Assembly (NCBI RefSeq): GCF_005877055.1
Contig: NZ_CP039426.1
Coordinates: 1-64,000, forward strand
DNA length: 64,000 nucleotides
Source: Citricoccus sp. SGAir0253
GTDB lineage: Bacteria; Actinomycetota; Actinomycetes; Actinomycetales; Micrococcaceae
Reading direction: 5' to 3'
Shown here in pieces: positions 18,064-27,065 of the stretch; the first letter of the stretch is position 1; each line of letters begins with the position of its first letter. A model generated the notes under the pieces. The model did not search any database. It was not told the origin of the DNA and was given only the letters and a program-made list of their open reading frames with translations. A program made the position numbers and the translations under genes.

Positions 18064-18195
18064 CGGACCGTCATCCGCCAGCGGACCCCGTGGACGGTGT
18101 CGAGATAGTGCCCCGGGTCCTCAGCGAGCTTGCGGCGCAGATGCCCGATGTGCACGTCCACCACCAACATCTCCCCGGCCCCATGGACAGGACTA
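18060..18195 (-). pseudogene. Truncated OmpR-family response regulator (C-terminus only)
   Basis: About 42 residues remain in frame up to a TGA: VDVHIGHLRRKLAEDPGHY then VHGVRWRM, the recognition helix and wing of an OmpR/PhoB DNA-binding domain. The receiver domain and most of the effector are gone; upstream of about 18195 the sequence is unrelated. It overlaps the kinase start by 4 nt, confirming an original operon. A deletion or insertion boundary lies here. Confidence 0.8.
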
Positions 18196-18355
18196 TTCCC
18201 AGGTTCCATGCCTTCAGTGTGTCCCCGCCGACCGGGCCGGAACCCCGGGGAGGAGCAATCTTCGCGGAATCTTCAACGTTCGGGCCGGGTCCACTCCGCG
18301 GCGCGGACAAGAACGCAAGGTGGGTCCCGCGACGCCCTGGGTCGGAAAGAACCCA

Positions 18356-18467
18356 TGCCCACTGACGTGCGGCGGGCCGTCGCCTCGGCCTGCCGCACCG
18401 GGTCCTTGAGCGATTCCAGCATCTGGGCGTAGGCATCGGGCAACGGGGCCACGAGCGTCGAGTTCAC
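18356..18467 (-). pseudogene. N-terminal fragment of a DUF1016/YhcG-type protein
   Basis: An ATG-led frame begins MNSTLVAPLPDAYAQMLESL and continues into KDPVRQAEATARRTSV, which resembles the opening of DUF1016-N/PDDEXK (YhcG) proteins. The match fails after about 37 residues, so only the start survives. It sits 160 bp from the truncated response regulator, pointing to a recombination scar between two broken genes. Confidence 0.45.
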
Positions 18468-18587
18468 GGACCAGACTCCAGCCCAGCCACCCCCACCGGC
18501 CCGCGCTCACCGACGCAATCGCACCCCCCACCGGCCTCCCTGTGCACCCATGGATCCTGCCCTCCCGGCCCGGTGCGGGGCCGGAAG

Positions 18588-19277
18588 TCAGGTATCAGGA
18601 TCGCCCTGCTCAGCGCTGGACAAGCCTAGGAATCCGGGCAGCTGCCGTTCCAGCCAGTGGGCCCGCTCGGGACTCAACTGCCCGGCCCGGTGATCGAGGC
18701 GCTGGTTGACCAACCACCCGGCCAGGGCCTGCTCCCGGGACCCCGCTCCCCTGCTCCGTACGGGGAGCCGGCCGTGCTCCTGGTGGAAGCGCAGTACCTC
18801 GACCAGGGTCAGCCGCCAGTGGGCCTCGTTCTCGATGGCCCGGTCGTCCACCCGCCAGGAGGGCAGTACCCGGTCCAGGGCGTTCGCCCGGTGCGCCAGC
18901 AGTTGTCCGGCCCGGTCCTTCGAGCGCTGGGTGGTGAGCCAGTGGGCCAGCGCCCACTCCGAGCCCGGGCCCCGGTGGGTCTGGCTCTCCGGGGCGTGGG
19001 GACGGCGGTGGTGTGTGGTCAGGAATGCCTCGAGTTGGGCCAGTCGGGCCCGCCAGCGCCGGTCCCGGTCCGCGTACCGGGACGGCCGGGGCCGGGGCCT
19101 GTCGTGCACCAGCAGCCGGGCCGGGGCCGGGCCTCCGCGCAGGGCCTCGCCGCGGAGTCGCACGTAGTCGCGCACGTACTTGGGGTCCGCGTTGTTGAGC
19201 CGGGCGATGACCTCGAACGGCACCCCGGCATCGGCCATCAGCACCCACTCCGGATGCGCCCTCGGTGATCTCCCCAC
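18588..19277 (-). CDS. Helicase-associated-domain protein
   Basis: 229 residues with two helicase-associated (HA) repeats: about residues 72-143 (WRARLAQLEAFLTTHHRRP to LDRVLPSW) and about 152-218 (HWRLTLVEVLRFHQEHGRLP to LERQLPGF). HA repeats are small helical DNA- or protein-binding modules often found at the ends of plasmid helicases. No helicase motor is present. The first ~45 residues contain ADAGVPFEVIARLNNADPKYV, which looks like a helix-turn-helix. Start GTG at 19277 chosen because the frame upstream is low-complexity. Role unknown, probably plasmid maintenance or transfer. Confidence 0.6.
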   Translation of the reverse strand: MGRSPRAHPEWVLMADAGVPFEVIARLNNADPKYVRDYVRLRGEALRGGPAPARLLVHDRPRPRPSRYADRDRRWRARLAQLEAFLTTHHRRPHAPESQTHRGPGSEWALAHWLTTQRSKDRAGQLLAHRANALDRVLPSWRVDDRAIENEAHWRLTLVEVLRFHQEHGRLPVRSRGAGSREQALAGWLVNQRLDHRAGQLSPERAHWLERQLPGFLGLSSAEQGDPDT

Positions 19278-19699
19278 GTCCGCGAGGCTACCGGCCACGG
19301 GACCCCGCGCGGTCCACGACGGGGCCGGCTGTGGAGAACCCGCGTGGGGGTCCTCGCCCGCTCGGACCCCCACCCGCGGACGGCCGTGTCCGGCCGGCTG
19401 TCCGCCCGGGGGCGGCGGAACGGCGCCGTCCCCGGGCCCGGCCCTGACGGGCCGGGCCCACCCGTTTTTTGCTGCTGTCCTGGCGGATGATACGTCCCGG
19501 CTCCGCCCGGACAAGCCCCTGCGCTCATCGCTCCGGGGCCGGGCCCGGGGACAACTCCGGCTCGGCGGTCGCAAGCTCCCTTATTTCCTCGCCAAAGTTC
19601 TCCCCGGTCCCGCCCTGACGGGTTGCTCCGGGCTGCGTCCGGGACCAGCGAGCGAGCTCGCCAGCAGGCAAAAAACACGAGGGAGAGGAACAACCCACC
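19278..19699. other. Intergenic region with structured repeats
   Basis: 422 bases between the divergent HA-domain gene and a small gene. It contains a strong intrinsic terminator (19434-19470), a repeated CCCTGACGGG motif (about 19442 and 19611) and several short G/C palindromes. No coding. A noncoding RNA or a transfer origin is possible; neither can be shown. Confidence 0.4.
19434..19470 (+). terminator. Intrinsic terminator
   Basis: An 11-bp perfect stem (GGGCCCGGCCC / GGGCCGGGCCC) with a TGAC loop is followed by six T after a short spacer. Orientation is plus. No plus-strand gene lies immediately upstream, so it would end a noncoding or antisense transcript. Confidence 0.7.
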
Positions 19700-20020
19700 A
19701 TGAGCACCCTGAACGACTACTGGGCCGCCTGCGACGCCGAGATGGTAGCGCTCACCCGCACCCGGCCCCGCACCGCAGCCGAGGTGATCGCCATCCTGCA
19801 CACCCACGACCCCATGGGCCCGACCGGAACCGCCGGTGACGGGTTCTTCAGCCCCGCCAACGCCGGCCACACCCTCTACGGGCCCCTGCTGCCCGCCGGG
19901 TGGGACTTCGACTGGATCACCGCCGACTACCACTGGCAGATCACCCACCCCGACACCGGGGACACCCTCACCTACTGCGAAGGCGACGTCTACGCCAACA
20001 ACCCCCAACCCACACCCTGA
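19700..20020 (+). CDS. Hypothetical protein
   Basis: 106 residues beginning MSTLNDYWAACDAEMVALTR, with a tail rich in aromatic and acidic residues (DFDWITADYHWQITHPDTGD). GGGAGAGGAA lies about 10 nt upstream. Soluble, no signal peptide. Family not recognised. First of a run of small genes typical of actinobacterial plasmid accessory regions. Confidence 0.55.
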   Translation: MSTLNDYWAACDAEMVALTRTRPRTAAEVIAILHTHDPMGPTGTAGDGFFSPANAGHTLYGPLLPAGWDFDWITADYHWQITHPDTGDTLTYCEGDVYANNPQPTP

Positions 20021-20159
20021 CCCCTCGGGCAACTCCCACCACCGGGCGCAGCGCCTCGGGCCGGTGGCCGCCCCATCCACCGGGAGGGCGGCCACCCCCG
20101 CCAGAACCAGCACCCCGACACAGCCTTTACCTGACTACGTCCCGAAGGAGTCCCACGCC

Positions 20160-20420
20160 ATGAGCCGGCACGCGATCTACGACAGCATGCAGGACCACTG
20201 CGCCGACATCCTCACCCCCGCCTGCCCGTTCTGCGGCCAGAAAGGGTGGATCACCATCCCCCAGACCGCCGCCGACGCCCTGATCGCCGGCCACCTCGTC
20301 CAGGACGCCCTCCCGGACCTGGACGTCCGGCTGCGCGAGCAGATCATCAGCGGCACCCACCCCCGCTGCGCCCCGGGCGCCGAGTTCGGCGACGGCATCG
20401 ACCCCGCCCTAATCCGCTGA
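20160..20420 (+). CDS. Hypothetical protein with CxxC knuckle
   Basis: 86 residues. The segment TPACPFCGQKGWITIP carries a CPFC zinc-knuckle-like pair, and a further cysteine lies in HPRCAPG; the middle is helical. The ATG follows CCGAAGGAG (good ribosome site). Family not recognised; small zinc-binding plasmid proteins have this shape, but the function is open. Confidence 0.6.
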   Translation: MSRHAIYDSMQDHCADILTPACPFCGQKGWITIPQTAADALIAGHLVQDALPDLDVRLREQIISGTHPRCAPGAEFGDGIDPALIR

Positions 20421-20495
20421 CCACCCGACCCGACTGACCGTGTCCGCCTGAGCTGCTATCTCAGAGGGGACGACGGAGCGAAGGAGAGAACACCG

Positions 20496-20750
20496 ATGAC
20501 CACCCTCACCGTCTACACCACCGGACCGGCCTGCATGCAGTGCCGGCTCACCACCACCGCCCTGACCACCGCCGGACTCGAGTTCGAGGAGGTCGACGTC
20601 CGCCACACCCCCGAGGCCCTGGAGTACATCCAGGCCGAACTGGGCTACACCCAGGCCCCCGTCGTCGTGGTCACCGACCAGGACCACTGGTCCGGATTCC
20701 AGCCCGACCAGATCCACCGCCTCACCACCACCCTCACCCACCACCACTGA
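20496..20750 (+). CDS. NrdH-like glutaredoxin/redoxin
   Basis: 84 residues with the thioredoxin fold and active site GPACMQCRLT (CMQC), the cis-Pro segment QAPVVVVTDQDHWSGFQPDQI and the WSGF(Q/R)PD motif typical of NrdH. NrdH proteins donate electrons to class Ib ribonucleotide reductase. No nrdE/F is near, so it is an accessory plasmid copy. A GAAGGAGAG site precedes the ATG. Confidence 0.85.
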   Translation: MTTLTVYTTGPACMQCRLTTTALTTAGLEFEEVDVRHTPEALEYIQAELGYTQAPVVVVTDQDHWSGFQPDQIHRLTTTLTHHH

Positions 20751-20876
20751 GGCCCCCACGCCGCGGCGCCGGGCGGGCAGCACCCGAGGCCGCCCGGCAC
20801 CGCGACGGGCGTTCCATCGCACGGCCATCACCCCGGCAACGTCAGCGTGTCCGGGCCCCGTCATAGCCTGAGGGGC

Positions 20877-21269
20877 ATGGCATGGGTGAAACGCGGCGGC
20901 GGCACGGGCACAGGACCCTACGGACGGCAGGCCCTCCCCACGACCGGGGCCCCTACGCCCCGCCGACCGGCGCCGCCCGTTCCGGGCCCGGCCGACTCCC
21001 CCGAGCCCTCCCCCGCCGCACCCGGCGTGGCCCCGGCCTACCGGGTCAGTCAGTACTCCGAGGTGCGCAACCACAAGATCCTGCTCGACCTCCTGGCCCA
21101 GGGCGTCCGCGCGGGCCGCGAGCCGGTGCTGAGCATGTACTACCAGGACGCCCTGGCCACCTTCGGCGCAGACTCCGTGCACTTCACCGCCGCCTGCCAA
21201 GGACAGGCCGGCGCCGGCACCCACTACCAGCACACTGTCGCCGGCGGCCGCTTCCGCACCCCAGACTGA
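20877..21269 (+). CDS. Hypothetical protein
   Basis: 130 residues. The first ~60 are Gly/Pro-rich and disordered; the rest (VSQYSEVRNHKILLDLLAQG onward, with MYYQDALATFGADSVHFTAA) looks folded and helical. No motif recognised. ATG chosen because GAGGGGC lies just before it. Follows the NrdH gene on the same strand. Confidence 0.5.
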   Translation: MAWVKRGGGTGTGPYGRQALPTTGAPTPRRPAPPVPGPADSPEPSPAAPGVAPAYRVSQYSEVRNHKILLDLLAQGVRAGREPVLSMYYQDALATFGADSVHFTAACQGQAGAGTHYQHTVAGGRFRTPD

Positions 21270-21501
21270 CCACCCCTCAGGGACCGCCCGCAAACCCGAG
21301 TGCTAGCAAGCAAGCATGCGAGCACCCTCCTCGGGGTCGTTCGGATGATCCCGGCGCCGGTAATCCTCGGGGGCCACACCGTCGGCGCTAGGCTCACCGA
21401 CGGGACCACCGAGCTGCCACGCAGACGCGCTCCTTCGGTCCGATGCGACGCTAGCCGGGCGCAAGTGCTGGACCAGAACGGATATGAGGAAAGGTATACG
21501 C

Positions 21502-22482
21502 GTGAGCGTGGAATGGATGACACGGCACCAGGTACCGCTCTATCTGGCAGGACTGACCCTCGGGGCTTTCGTGGGGATCCTCGCCCCAGCCGTGGCGCAT
21601 CCGGCGGAGATGGCGATTCACCCGGTGTTGGCGCTGTTGCTCTACGCCACGTTCCTCGGTATCCCCTTTGGCCGGATCGGGGGCGCCTTCGGTGACTGGC
21701 GGTTCCTGGGCACGATCCTGGCGGTCAACTTCGTTGTGGTGCCGATCGTGGTCTGGCTGCTATCCCGGATCGTAGCCCATGACCAGGTCCTGTTTGTCGG
21801 GGTGCTGTTCGTGCTGCTGACCCCGTGCATCGACTACGTCATCGTGTTCGCCGGCTTAGCCGGAGGCGACGAGGAACGCCTGCTTGCCGCAGCGCCCTTG
21901 CTGATGCTCGCCCAGATGCTCCTACTGCCGCTCTACCTCTGGCTATTCGTCGGAGCCGAGTTCATCACTACGGTTGAGTTCGCACCGTTCATCGAGGCGT
22001 TCGTGCTCATCATCGCGCTACCACTGGTGGCCGCGGGACTGACCCAACTTGCCGCCGCCCGCACTGAGGCCGGACGGACCTGGGAGCAGATCGCCACGGG
22101 TGCGATGGTGCCGTTGATGGTGGCCACCCTCGCGGTTGTGGTCACCTCCCAGATCGACGGCGTCCGGGCTCAGCTGGGCCCGTTGCTGCTCGTGGTTCCC
22201 CTCTACATCCTCTTCGCGGCCGTCATGGTGCCCATCGGCGCCGTCGCTGGCCGCATCGGCGGACTAGACCCGGCAGGACGACGGGCGGTCGTGTTCAGCG
22301 GTGCGACCCGCAACTCCCTGGTGATCCTGCCGTTAGTCCTCGCCCTACCGGCCGCGTTCGATTTGGCGCCCTTGGTGGTCGTCACGCAGACCTTGGTCGA
22401 GCTGGTAGTCATGGTGGTCTTCGTGTGCCTGATCCCCAAAATCATCGCGAACCCCGCGGCCTCGGCCGTGGCCAGGCAGTGA
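21502..22482 (+). CDS. ACR3-like arsenite efflux / bile acid:sodium symporter superfamily carrier
   Basis: 326 residues with about ten membrane helices. The segment LLTPCIDYVIVFAGLAGGDE resembles the conserved cysteine-containing helix of ACR3 carriers that export arsenite. GTG at 21502 is preferred over the ATG at 21484 because AGGAAAGG lies 7 nt before it. No arsR or arsC is adjacent, so substrate is inferred from the family; a related transporter of another anion is possible. Confidence 0.75.
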   Translation: MSVEWMTRHQVPLYLAGLTLGAFVGILAPAVAHPAEMAIHPVLALLLYATFLGIPFGRIGGAFGDWRFLGTILAVNFVVVPIVVWLLSRIVAHDQVLFVGVLFVLLTPCIDYVIVFAGLAGGDEERLLAAAPLLMLAQMLLLPLYLWLFVGAEFITTVEFAPFIEAFVLIIALPLVAAGLTQLAAARTEAGRTWEQIATGAMVPLMVATLAVVVTSQIDGVRAQLGPLLLVVPLYILFAAVMVPIGAVAGRIGGLDPAGRRAVVFSGATRNSLVILPLVLALPAAFDLAPLVVVTQTLVELVVMVVFVCLIPKIIANPAASAVARQ

Positions 22483-22783
22483 ACACAGCAGGGGGCAAAA
22501 CCTACAGGCGCTGCCGATGAAGTCCTGGCGGTCACGTGGCTGCACAAGGACATTAATCACTCGTTCCGAACCGAGAGCGCATTGTCCGGCTGGGTCCGGG
22601 TGTCCAGCCGGGTATACCCACCCCACAGATGCGTCCATTGGCATGGTGTGCGGTTGACAGATTTGTCTACTCCTGCCACCTGCATGGACAGTGAATCGGG
22701 GGCCTTGCTCCAGTGGTTCCCGGAGGAGAAGGTTCGCGCGGAATCTCGTGTGGCCTATCACGCTCATGAGGGGACGATGCCGA
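22483..22783. other. Gene-free spacer between convergent genes
   Basis: 301 bases between the arsenite carrier and the hydroxyquinol dioxygenase, which converge. No gene, and no strong terminator hairpin seen. Confidence 0.4.
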
Positions 22784-23731
22784 TCAGGCCTGTGGGTGGG
22801 TGTCCTCGGCGAGGACGATGTCGAAGCGGGCCTTGGTCCAGGTCTGGTTGTCCAGGTCGCGGCCGTTGGGGGTGGGGGTGCCGGTGGGCTGTTCTTCGAA
22901 GCGCTTGATGAGGGAGTCCTTGACGCCGAACACCGAGTCGCCGATCTGCAGTTGGGGGTCACCCTCGACGAAGATGTGGGTGACCAGGGTGCGGTAGCCG
23001 GGGGCGGTGACCATGAAGTGCAGGTGCGCGGCCCGGACCGGGGAGCGGTTCGTGGCCTCGAGCATCTTCCCCACCGGCCCGTCGTGCGGGATCGGGTACG
23101 GGGTGGGGGTCAGCCCCCAGAACGCGTACTCGCCGTCGGCCCCGGAGCGCAGGAACGCCCGGCCGGCGACCCGCTGGTCGTCGTACTGCACGTCGTAGAA
23201 GCCGTCCTCGTCGGCCTCCCAGACCTCGATCCGGGCGCCGTCGATCGGCTCGCCGTGGATGTTGGTCACGGTGCCCTCGATCCAGCTGGGCTGGCCGTGG
23301 GCCCCACCGGAGATGTCTTCACCATGCTGGATCTCGGGGGCGTCGTCCACGAAGAACGGGCCGAACACGGTGGCCTCGGTGGCATTCCCGGCGGCGAGGT
23401 TGTTCACCGCGATGGTCTGCATCGAGGCGCCCAGCACGTCCGAGAGCAGCACGAACTCCTGGCGCCGGTCATCGGTGATGTGCCCGACCGCGGTGAGGAA
23501 CTCGATGGCCTGGTCCCACTCGGCCTCGGTGAGGCGCACCTCCCGGATGAAGGCGTGCAGGTGCTTGACCAGGGACTGCATCAGTTCCTTCAGCCGGGCA
23601 TCGGGGGTGGACTCGAAGGAGTCCAGTACCCGCTGGATCAGTTCCTCCTCCCGGCGGGCCTGTTCGGCCGCTTGGTCCGGGGTCAGCGCGTGGTCCGGTG
23701 CCTGGTTCTGGTCGTTGATGGTGTCGGTCAT
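22784..23731 (-). CDS. Hydroxyquinol 1,2-dioxygenase (intradiol)
   Basis: 315 residues. Opens hydroxyquinol (1,2,4-trihydroxybenzene) between the two ortho hydroxyls to give maleylacetate. Fe(III) ligands are visible: Tyr179 (GFYDVQY), Tyr212 (PYPIP), His236 and His238 (AAHLHF). The N-terminal helical dimer domain (about 25-110) and [12 protein letters not shown] are typical of hydroxyquinol rather than catechol enzymes. Last gene of a minus-strand operon after the monooxygenase and maleylacetate reductase (49 nt gap). Confidence 0.92.
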   Translation of the reverse strand: MTDTINDQNQAPDHALTPDQAAEQARREEELIQRVLDSFESTPDARLKELMQSLVKHLHAFIREVRLTEAEWDQAIEFLTAVGHITDDRRQEFVLLSDVLGASMQTIAVNNLAAGNATEATVFGPFFVDDAPEIQHGEDISGGAHGQPSWIEGTVTNIHGEPIDGARIEVWEADEDGFYDVQYDDQRVAGRAFLRSGADGEYAFWGLTPTPYPIPHDGPVGKMLEATNRSPVRAAHLHFMVTAPGYRTLVTHIFVEGDPQLQIGDSVFGVKDSLIKRFEEQPTGTPTPNGRDLDNQTWTKARFDIVLAEDTHPQA

Positions 23732-23779
23732 GATCTGCTCGTCCTCTCGTGTTCGCGTGGTCTTTGGTGTGTGGTCCGT

Positions 23780-24874
23780 TCAGGCGGCGACGGTGGCCCG
23801 GTCCCCGGTCAGGGCCGCGGTGAGCAGGTCGGTGATGTTCTGCTCGGTGACGGGCACCGGGTGGGAGGCCGGGGCCGCGGCCACGATGCGCTCCACGGCC
23901 TCGGGAATGCCGTCGGCGGTGAACCCGTAGTCGGCCAGCCGACAGGGGGCCTGGACCGCCGTGTAGAGCTCGCGCAAGGCGGTCACCGCCGCGCCGGCCG
24001 GGTCGCCCGCGGAGGTTTCGCCGCCGAGGGCGGTGGCCAGCCGGCCGGCCAGTTCGGGCACGGCCGGGGCGTTGAACTCCAGCACGTAGGGCAGCACGGT
24101 GGCGTGGGTCTGGGCGTGCGGCAGGTCGAAGGTCCCGCCGAGCACGTGGCAGATCTTGTGGTGCAGCCCGGAGCCGGCCCCGGCGAAGGACACCGCGGCC
24201 AGGTAGCAGCCGTAGAGGGCCTGTTCGCGGGCGTCCATGTCATCGGGGTCGGCCACGATCCCGCGCAGGGACAGCGCCAGCGCGCGGGCGCCCTCCAGGG
24301 CCAGGGCCTGGTTGATCGGGTCGGTGCGCGGGGCCCAGAGGGAGTCCACGCAGTGCGCCATCCCGTTCAGCCCGGAGGTCACCGACATCCCCAGGGGCAG
24401 GGTCTTGGACAGTTCGGCGTCGTAGACCACGGTGACCGGCAGCACCTTGTCGTCTACGCCGGTGGTCTTGGTGCGGTCCTCGGTCAGCCCCCACACGTTG
24501 GTGGCCTCGGAGCCGGCGTAAGTGGTGGGCACGGCGACCACGGGGATCCCGGTGGTCAGCGCGATCGCCTTGGCCAGGCCGGTGGTGGAGCCCCCGCCGA
24601 TAGACACGACGACGTCCACGGACGCCTCGGTGGCCGCGGTCCGGGCCTTTTCGGCGACCTCGACCGGGACGTGCATGACGACCTCGTCCCACCACAGGGC
24701 GGCAGTGATGCCGGCCGTCGCGCTCCAGGCCTCGGCCTGGACTCGTTCGCCGGCGATGACCATCGGGCGGGTGGCGCCAAGCCGGTCCAGTTCGGCGGTC
24801 AGGTGCTCGGCGGCCTGTCCGGTGCCGAACAGCACGCGCTGGCCCAAGGTGGTGTGCTCAAAGGTCATGGACAT
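23780..24874 (-). CDS. Maleylacetate reductase
   Basis: 364 residues of the iron-dependent alcohol dehydrogenase-like superfamily. Reduces maleylacetate to 3-oxoadipate with NAD(P)H. The nucleotide-binding loop is SIGGGSTTGLAKAIAL (91-106); PTTYAGSEATNVWGLTE (116-132) and GMAHCVDSLWAPRTDP are typical of maleylacetate reductases. Middle gene of the resorcinol/hydroxyquinol operon, 49 nt before the dioxygenase and 117 nt after the monooxygenase. Confidence 0.92.
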   Translation of the reverse strand: MSMTFEHTTLGQRVLFGTGQAAEHLTAELDRLGATRPMVIAGERVQAEAWSATAGITAALWWDEVVMHVPVEVAEKARTAATEASVDVVVSIGGGSTTGLAKAIALTTGIPVVAVPTTYAGSEATNVWGLTEDRTKTTGVDDKVLPVTVVYDAELSKTLPLGMSVTSGLNGMAHCVDSLWAPRTDPINQALALEGARALALSLRGIVADPDDMDAREQALYGCYLAAVSFAGAGSGLHHKICHVLGGTFDLPHAQTHATVLPYVLEFNAPAVPELAGRLATALGGETSAGDPAGAAVTALRELYTAVQAPCRLADYGFTADGIPEAVERIVAAAPASHPVPVTEQNITDLLTAALTGDRATVAA

Positions 24875-24991
24875 TGGAATGGGAGGCCTTTCAGGTGGTG
24901 CCAGCGGAGGTCGAGACGGATGGGTGGCAACGTGGGCGGCGGCCCGAACCTGTGGAGTTCGGGCCGCCGCTTGTCTTCGCTTGGATGAAAC

Positions 24992-26854
24992 TCAGCCGGT
25001 CACGGTGGATGCTGCCAACGAGGCCAGGTCCTGCTCCGTCAGGTTCCCCTCCTCTGCCACCCCGCGCCCGAGGATCGAGCAGAGCACGGCGCGCAGGGCC
25101 GCTTCCGGGTCCTGGACCATTTGGTGAGAGCGCCAGGCGATGTGCTTGTCCGGGCGGACCAGGATCACGCCGTCCTCGTCCACCTCGCGCTGGCGCAGCC
25201 AGTCACCGTACAGGTCTTGCACCTCCAGGCCCTCGCCGATGACCACGGCCTTGAGCGGGACGCCCAGCTCGGCGGCTAGGCGTTCGGCCGCTTCGGCCCA
25301 GGCACGCCCGGTGATCCCGGTGAAGACGGTGAAGCCCGTCCCGGCGGCGATGTCATGGGTGGAGTACTTGTTGAACGGGTCCCCGATCCAGGCATGCGGC
25401 AGTCGCAGTCCCGGGAAGGTGGACTTCTGGTGATGCAGCAGGGGGTCCTCAGTCAGCGGGGGCCGTGCGCCGCCGTCAGACACCACGGCCGAGGACTCGT
25501 AAAACTGGCCGATCTCGGTGCCCTGGGCATTGAACTCGTAGTCCTTGTTGTCCAGGGCCGCACGCAGGGCCTTACGGCGCGCCGCGCCCTCGGCCGTGGG
25601 CTCCTTGCGCAACTGGAGCTTCTCGACGAACTCCTCCTCGGTGGTCGCCTCCGCCACCCCCAGGGCCTCGAAGATCGGCTTGTACTCCCGGCTGGAGCCG
25701 TTGGCGCGGGCCACGATCTGCTTGGCGACCGGCGCGCGTTCCGTGGAATAGGTCTCCAACAGGCTCGGGTCGGCCTGGCCCTTGAGGACGGCGGCCAGTT
25801 TCCAGGACAGGTTGTACGCGTCCTGGATCGAGGTGTTGGAGCCCAGGCCGTGGCTCGGCGGGTGGCGGTGGGCGGCGTCACCGGCGATGAACACCCGGTC
25901 CTTCTGCAGGTGGGTCGCCCACTGCTCGTTGTTACCCCACAGCGAGTAGCCGGTGATCTCCATCTCCAGGTCCGGGATGCCCACCAGGTTCCGCACGATG
26001 CGCTTGGCCTCCTCCTGGTCCAGTTCCGGTGCCGGGCCGTTGATGTCATAGCCCCACACCACCAGCCATTCCTTCCAGGGTCGGACGCAGCGCACTAGGC
26101 CGGCCCCGATGCCGCCGATGTTGGACCCGGGGTGGAACACCCAGTAGAGGATGGAGGGCCGGTGCTCGGCCAGGTGGGACAGGTCGGCGGTGAAGGTGAT
26201 GTTCATCGACCCGCCGATGTCCATGCTTCCCTCGAAGGGGGTGTCGATGTCCTCGGCGATCTTGGAGCGGGCACCATCGGCCCCGATCAGGTATTTGGCC
26301 CGGATGGTGTACTCGTGGCCGGAGAGCCGGTTGCGCACCCGCACGCTCACCCCGTCGGCGTCCTGGGTGTGGGAGAGGTACTCGGTGGAGAACTGCGTCT
26401 GAGTCCCGCGCTTCGTGGCGTTCTTGACCAGGATCGGCTCCAGGAGGGTCTGCGGGATGTCGCAGGGCATCGCCGGGGAGGCCAGCTCGTAGTCGGCCCG
26501 CCGGTCCGGGCGGAATCCCCAGGTGGGGCGGCGGCCGATCTCCTCGCCGGCCACGGACTCGCAGTACACGGTGTCCCCCATCAGCGCATGCGGGGTGGCT
26601 TCGGCCAGGACCTGGTCCTCGATGCCCGCATCGCGCAGGATCTCCATGGTTCGCTGGTTGGTGATGTGGGCCCGCGGGGTATTGGCGGTCCACCGGTACT
26701 TGGTGATCATGATGTTGTCCACCCCATGGGTGGAGAGGAACAACGCCGCCGAACTCCCGGCAGGGCCGGAACCGACGATCAGGACATCGGTGGTGACTAC
26801 GTCGGTGCCCTGGGGCGCCTCCGTGGCCGAAAGTCCATCGTTGAAGACAGGCAT
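24992..26854 (-). CDS. FAD-dependent aromatic monooxygenase (resorcinol/phenol hydroxylase type)
   Basis: 620-residue class A flavoprotein hydroxylase. FAD motifs: VGSGPAGSSAA (27-37), DG motif GADGARSK (191-198), GD motif FIAGDAAHRHPP (322-333); a thioredoxin-like C-terminal domain is typical of TfdB/phenol 2-monooxygenase relatives. ATG at 26854 has CAGGAG about 10 nt upstream; the longer frame to 26971 has no support. Gene order monooxygenase, maleylacetate reductase, hydroxyquinol dioxygenase matches the resorcinol operon of Corynebacterium glutamicum, so resorcinol to hydroxyquinol is the best guess. A chlorophenol or other phenol substrate remains possible. Confidence 0.85.
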   Translation of the reverse strand: MPVFNDGLSATEAPQGTDVVTTDVLIVGSGPAGSSAALFLSTHGVDNIMITKYRWTANTPRAHITNQRTMEILRDAGIEDQVLAEATPHALMGDTVYCESVAGEEIGRRPTWGFRPDRRADYELASPAMPCDIPQTLLEPILVKNATKRGTQTQFSTEYLSHTQDADGVSVRVRNRLSGHEYTIRAKYLIGADGARSKIAEDIDTPFEGSMDIGGSMNITFTADLSHLAEHRPSILYWVFHPGSNIGGIGAGLVRCVRPWKEWLVVWGYDINGPAPELDQEEAKRIVRNLVGIPDLEMEITGYSLWGNNEQWATHLQKDRVFIAGDAAHRHPPSHGLGSNTSIQDAYNLSWKLAAVLKGQADPSLLETYSTERAPVAKQIVARANGSSREYKPIFEALGVAEATTEEEFVEKLQLRKEPTAEGAARRKALRAALDNKDYEFNAQGTEIGQFYESSAVVSDGGARPPLTEDPLLHHQKSTFPGLRLPHAWIGDPFNKYSTHDIAAGTGFTVFTGITGRAWAEAAERLAAELGVPLKAVVIGEGLEVQDLYGDWLRQREVDEDGVILVRPDKHIAWRSHQMVQDPEAALRAVLCSILGRGVAEEGNLTEQDLASLAASTVTG

Positions 26855-27065
26855 GTCGAACTCCTGGTGATCATGAGCGGCCTGCAGTGCCGCCGCCGGG
26901 GGGGGGTGGATGAGGGGCCAAGGCCGGTTCCCGTTCCGGCGGCCCCGTTCCCTCCATGTTCCCCACATCACATCCAGGCTGTGCCTCGAATCACAGGACT
27001 GGCGGACGTAGTTGAAAATGCGTCGTCGCCGGACGAAAACACGATGGATACCTCATCCCGGGTGG

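Noticed and set aside
22691-24988. A 765-codon plus-strand open frame opposite the aromatic operon
   Set aside because: It spans two certain minus-strand genes and their spacer; composition is that of antisense GC-rich DNA.
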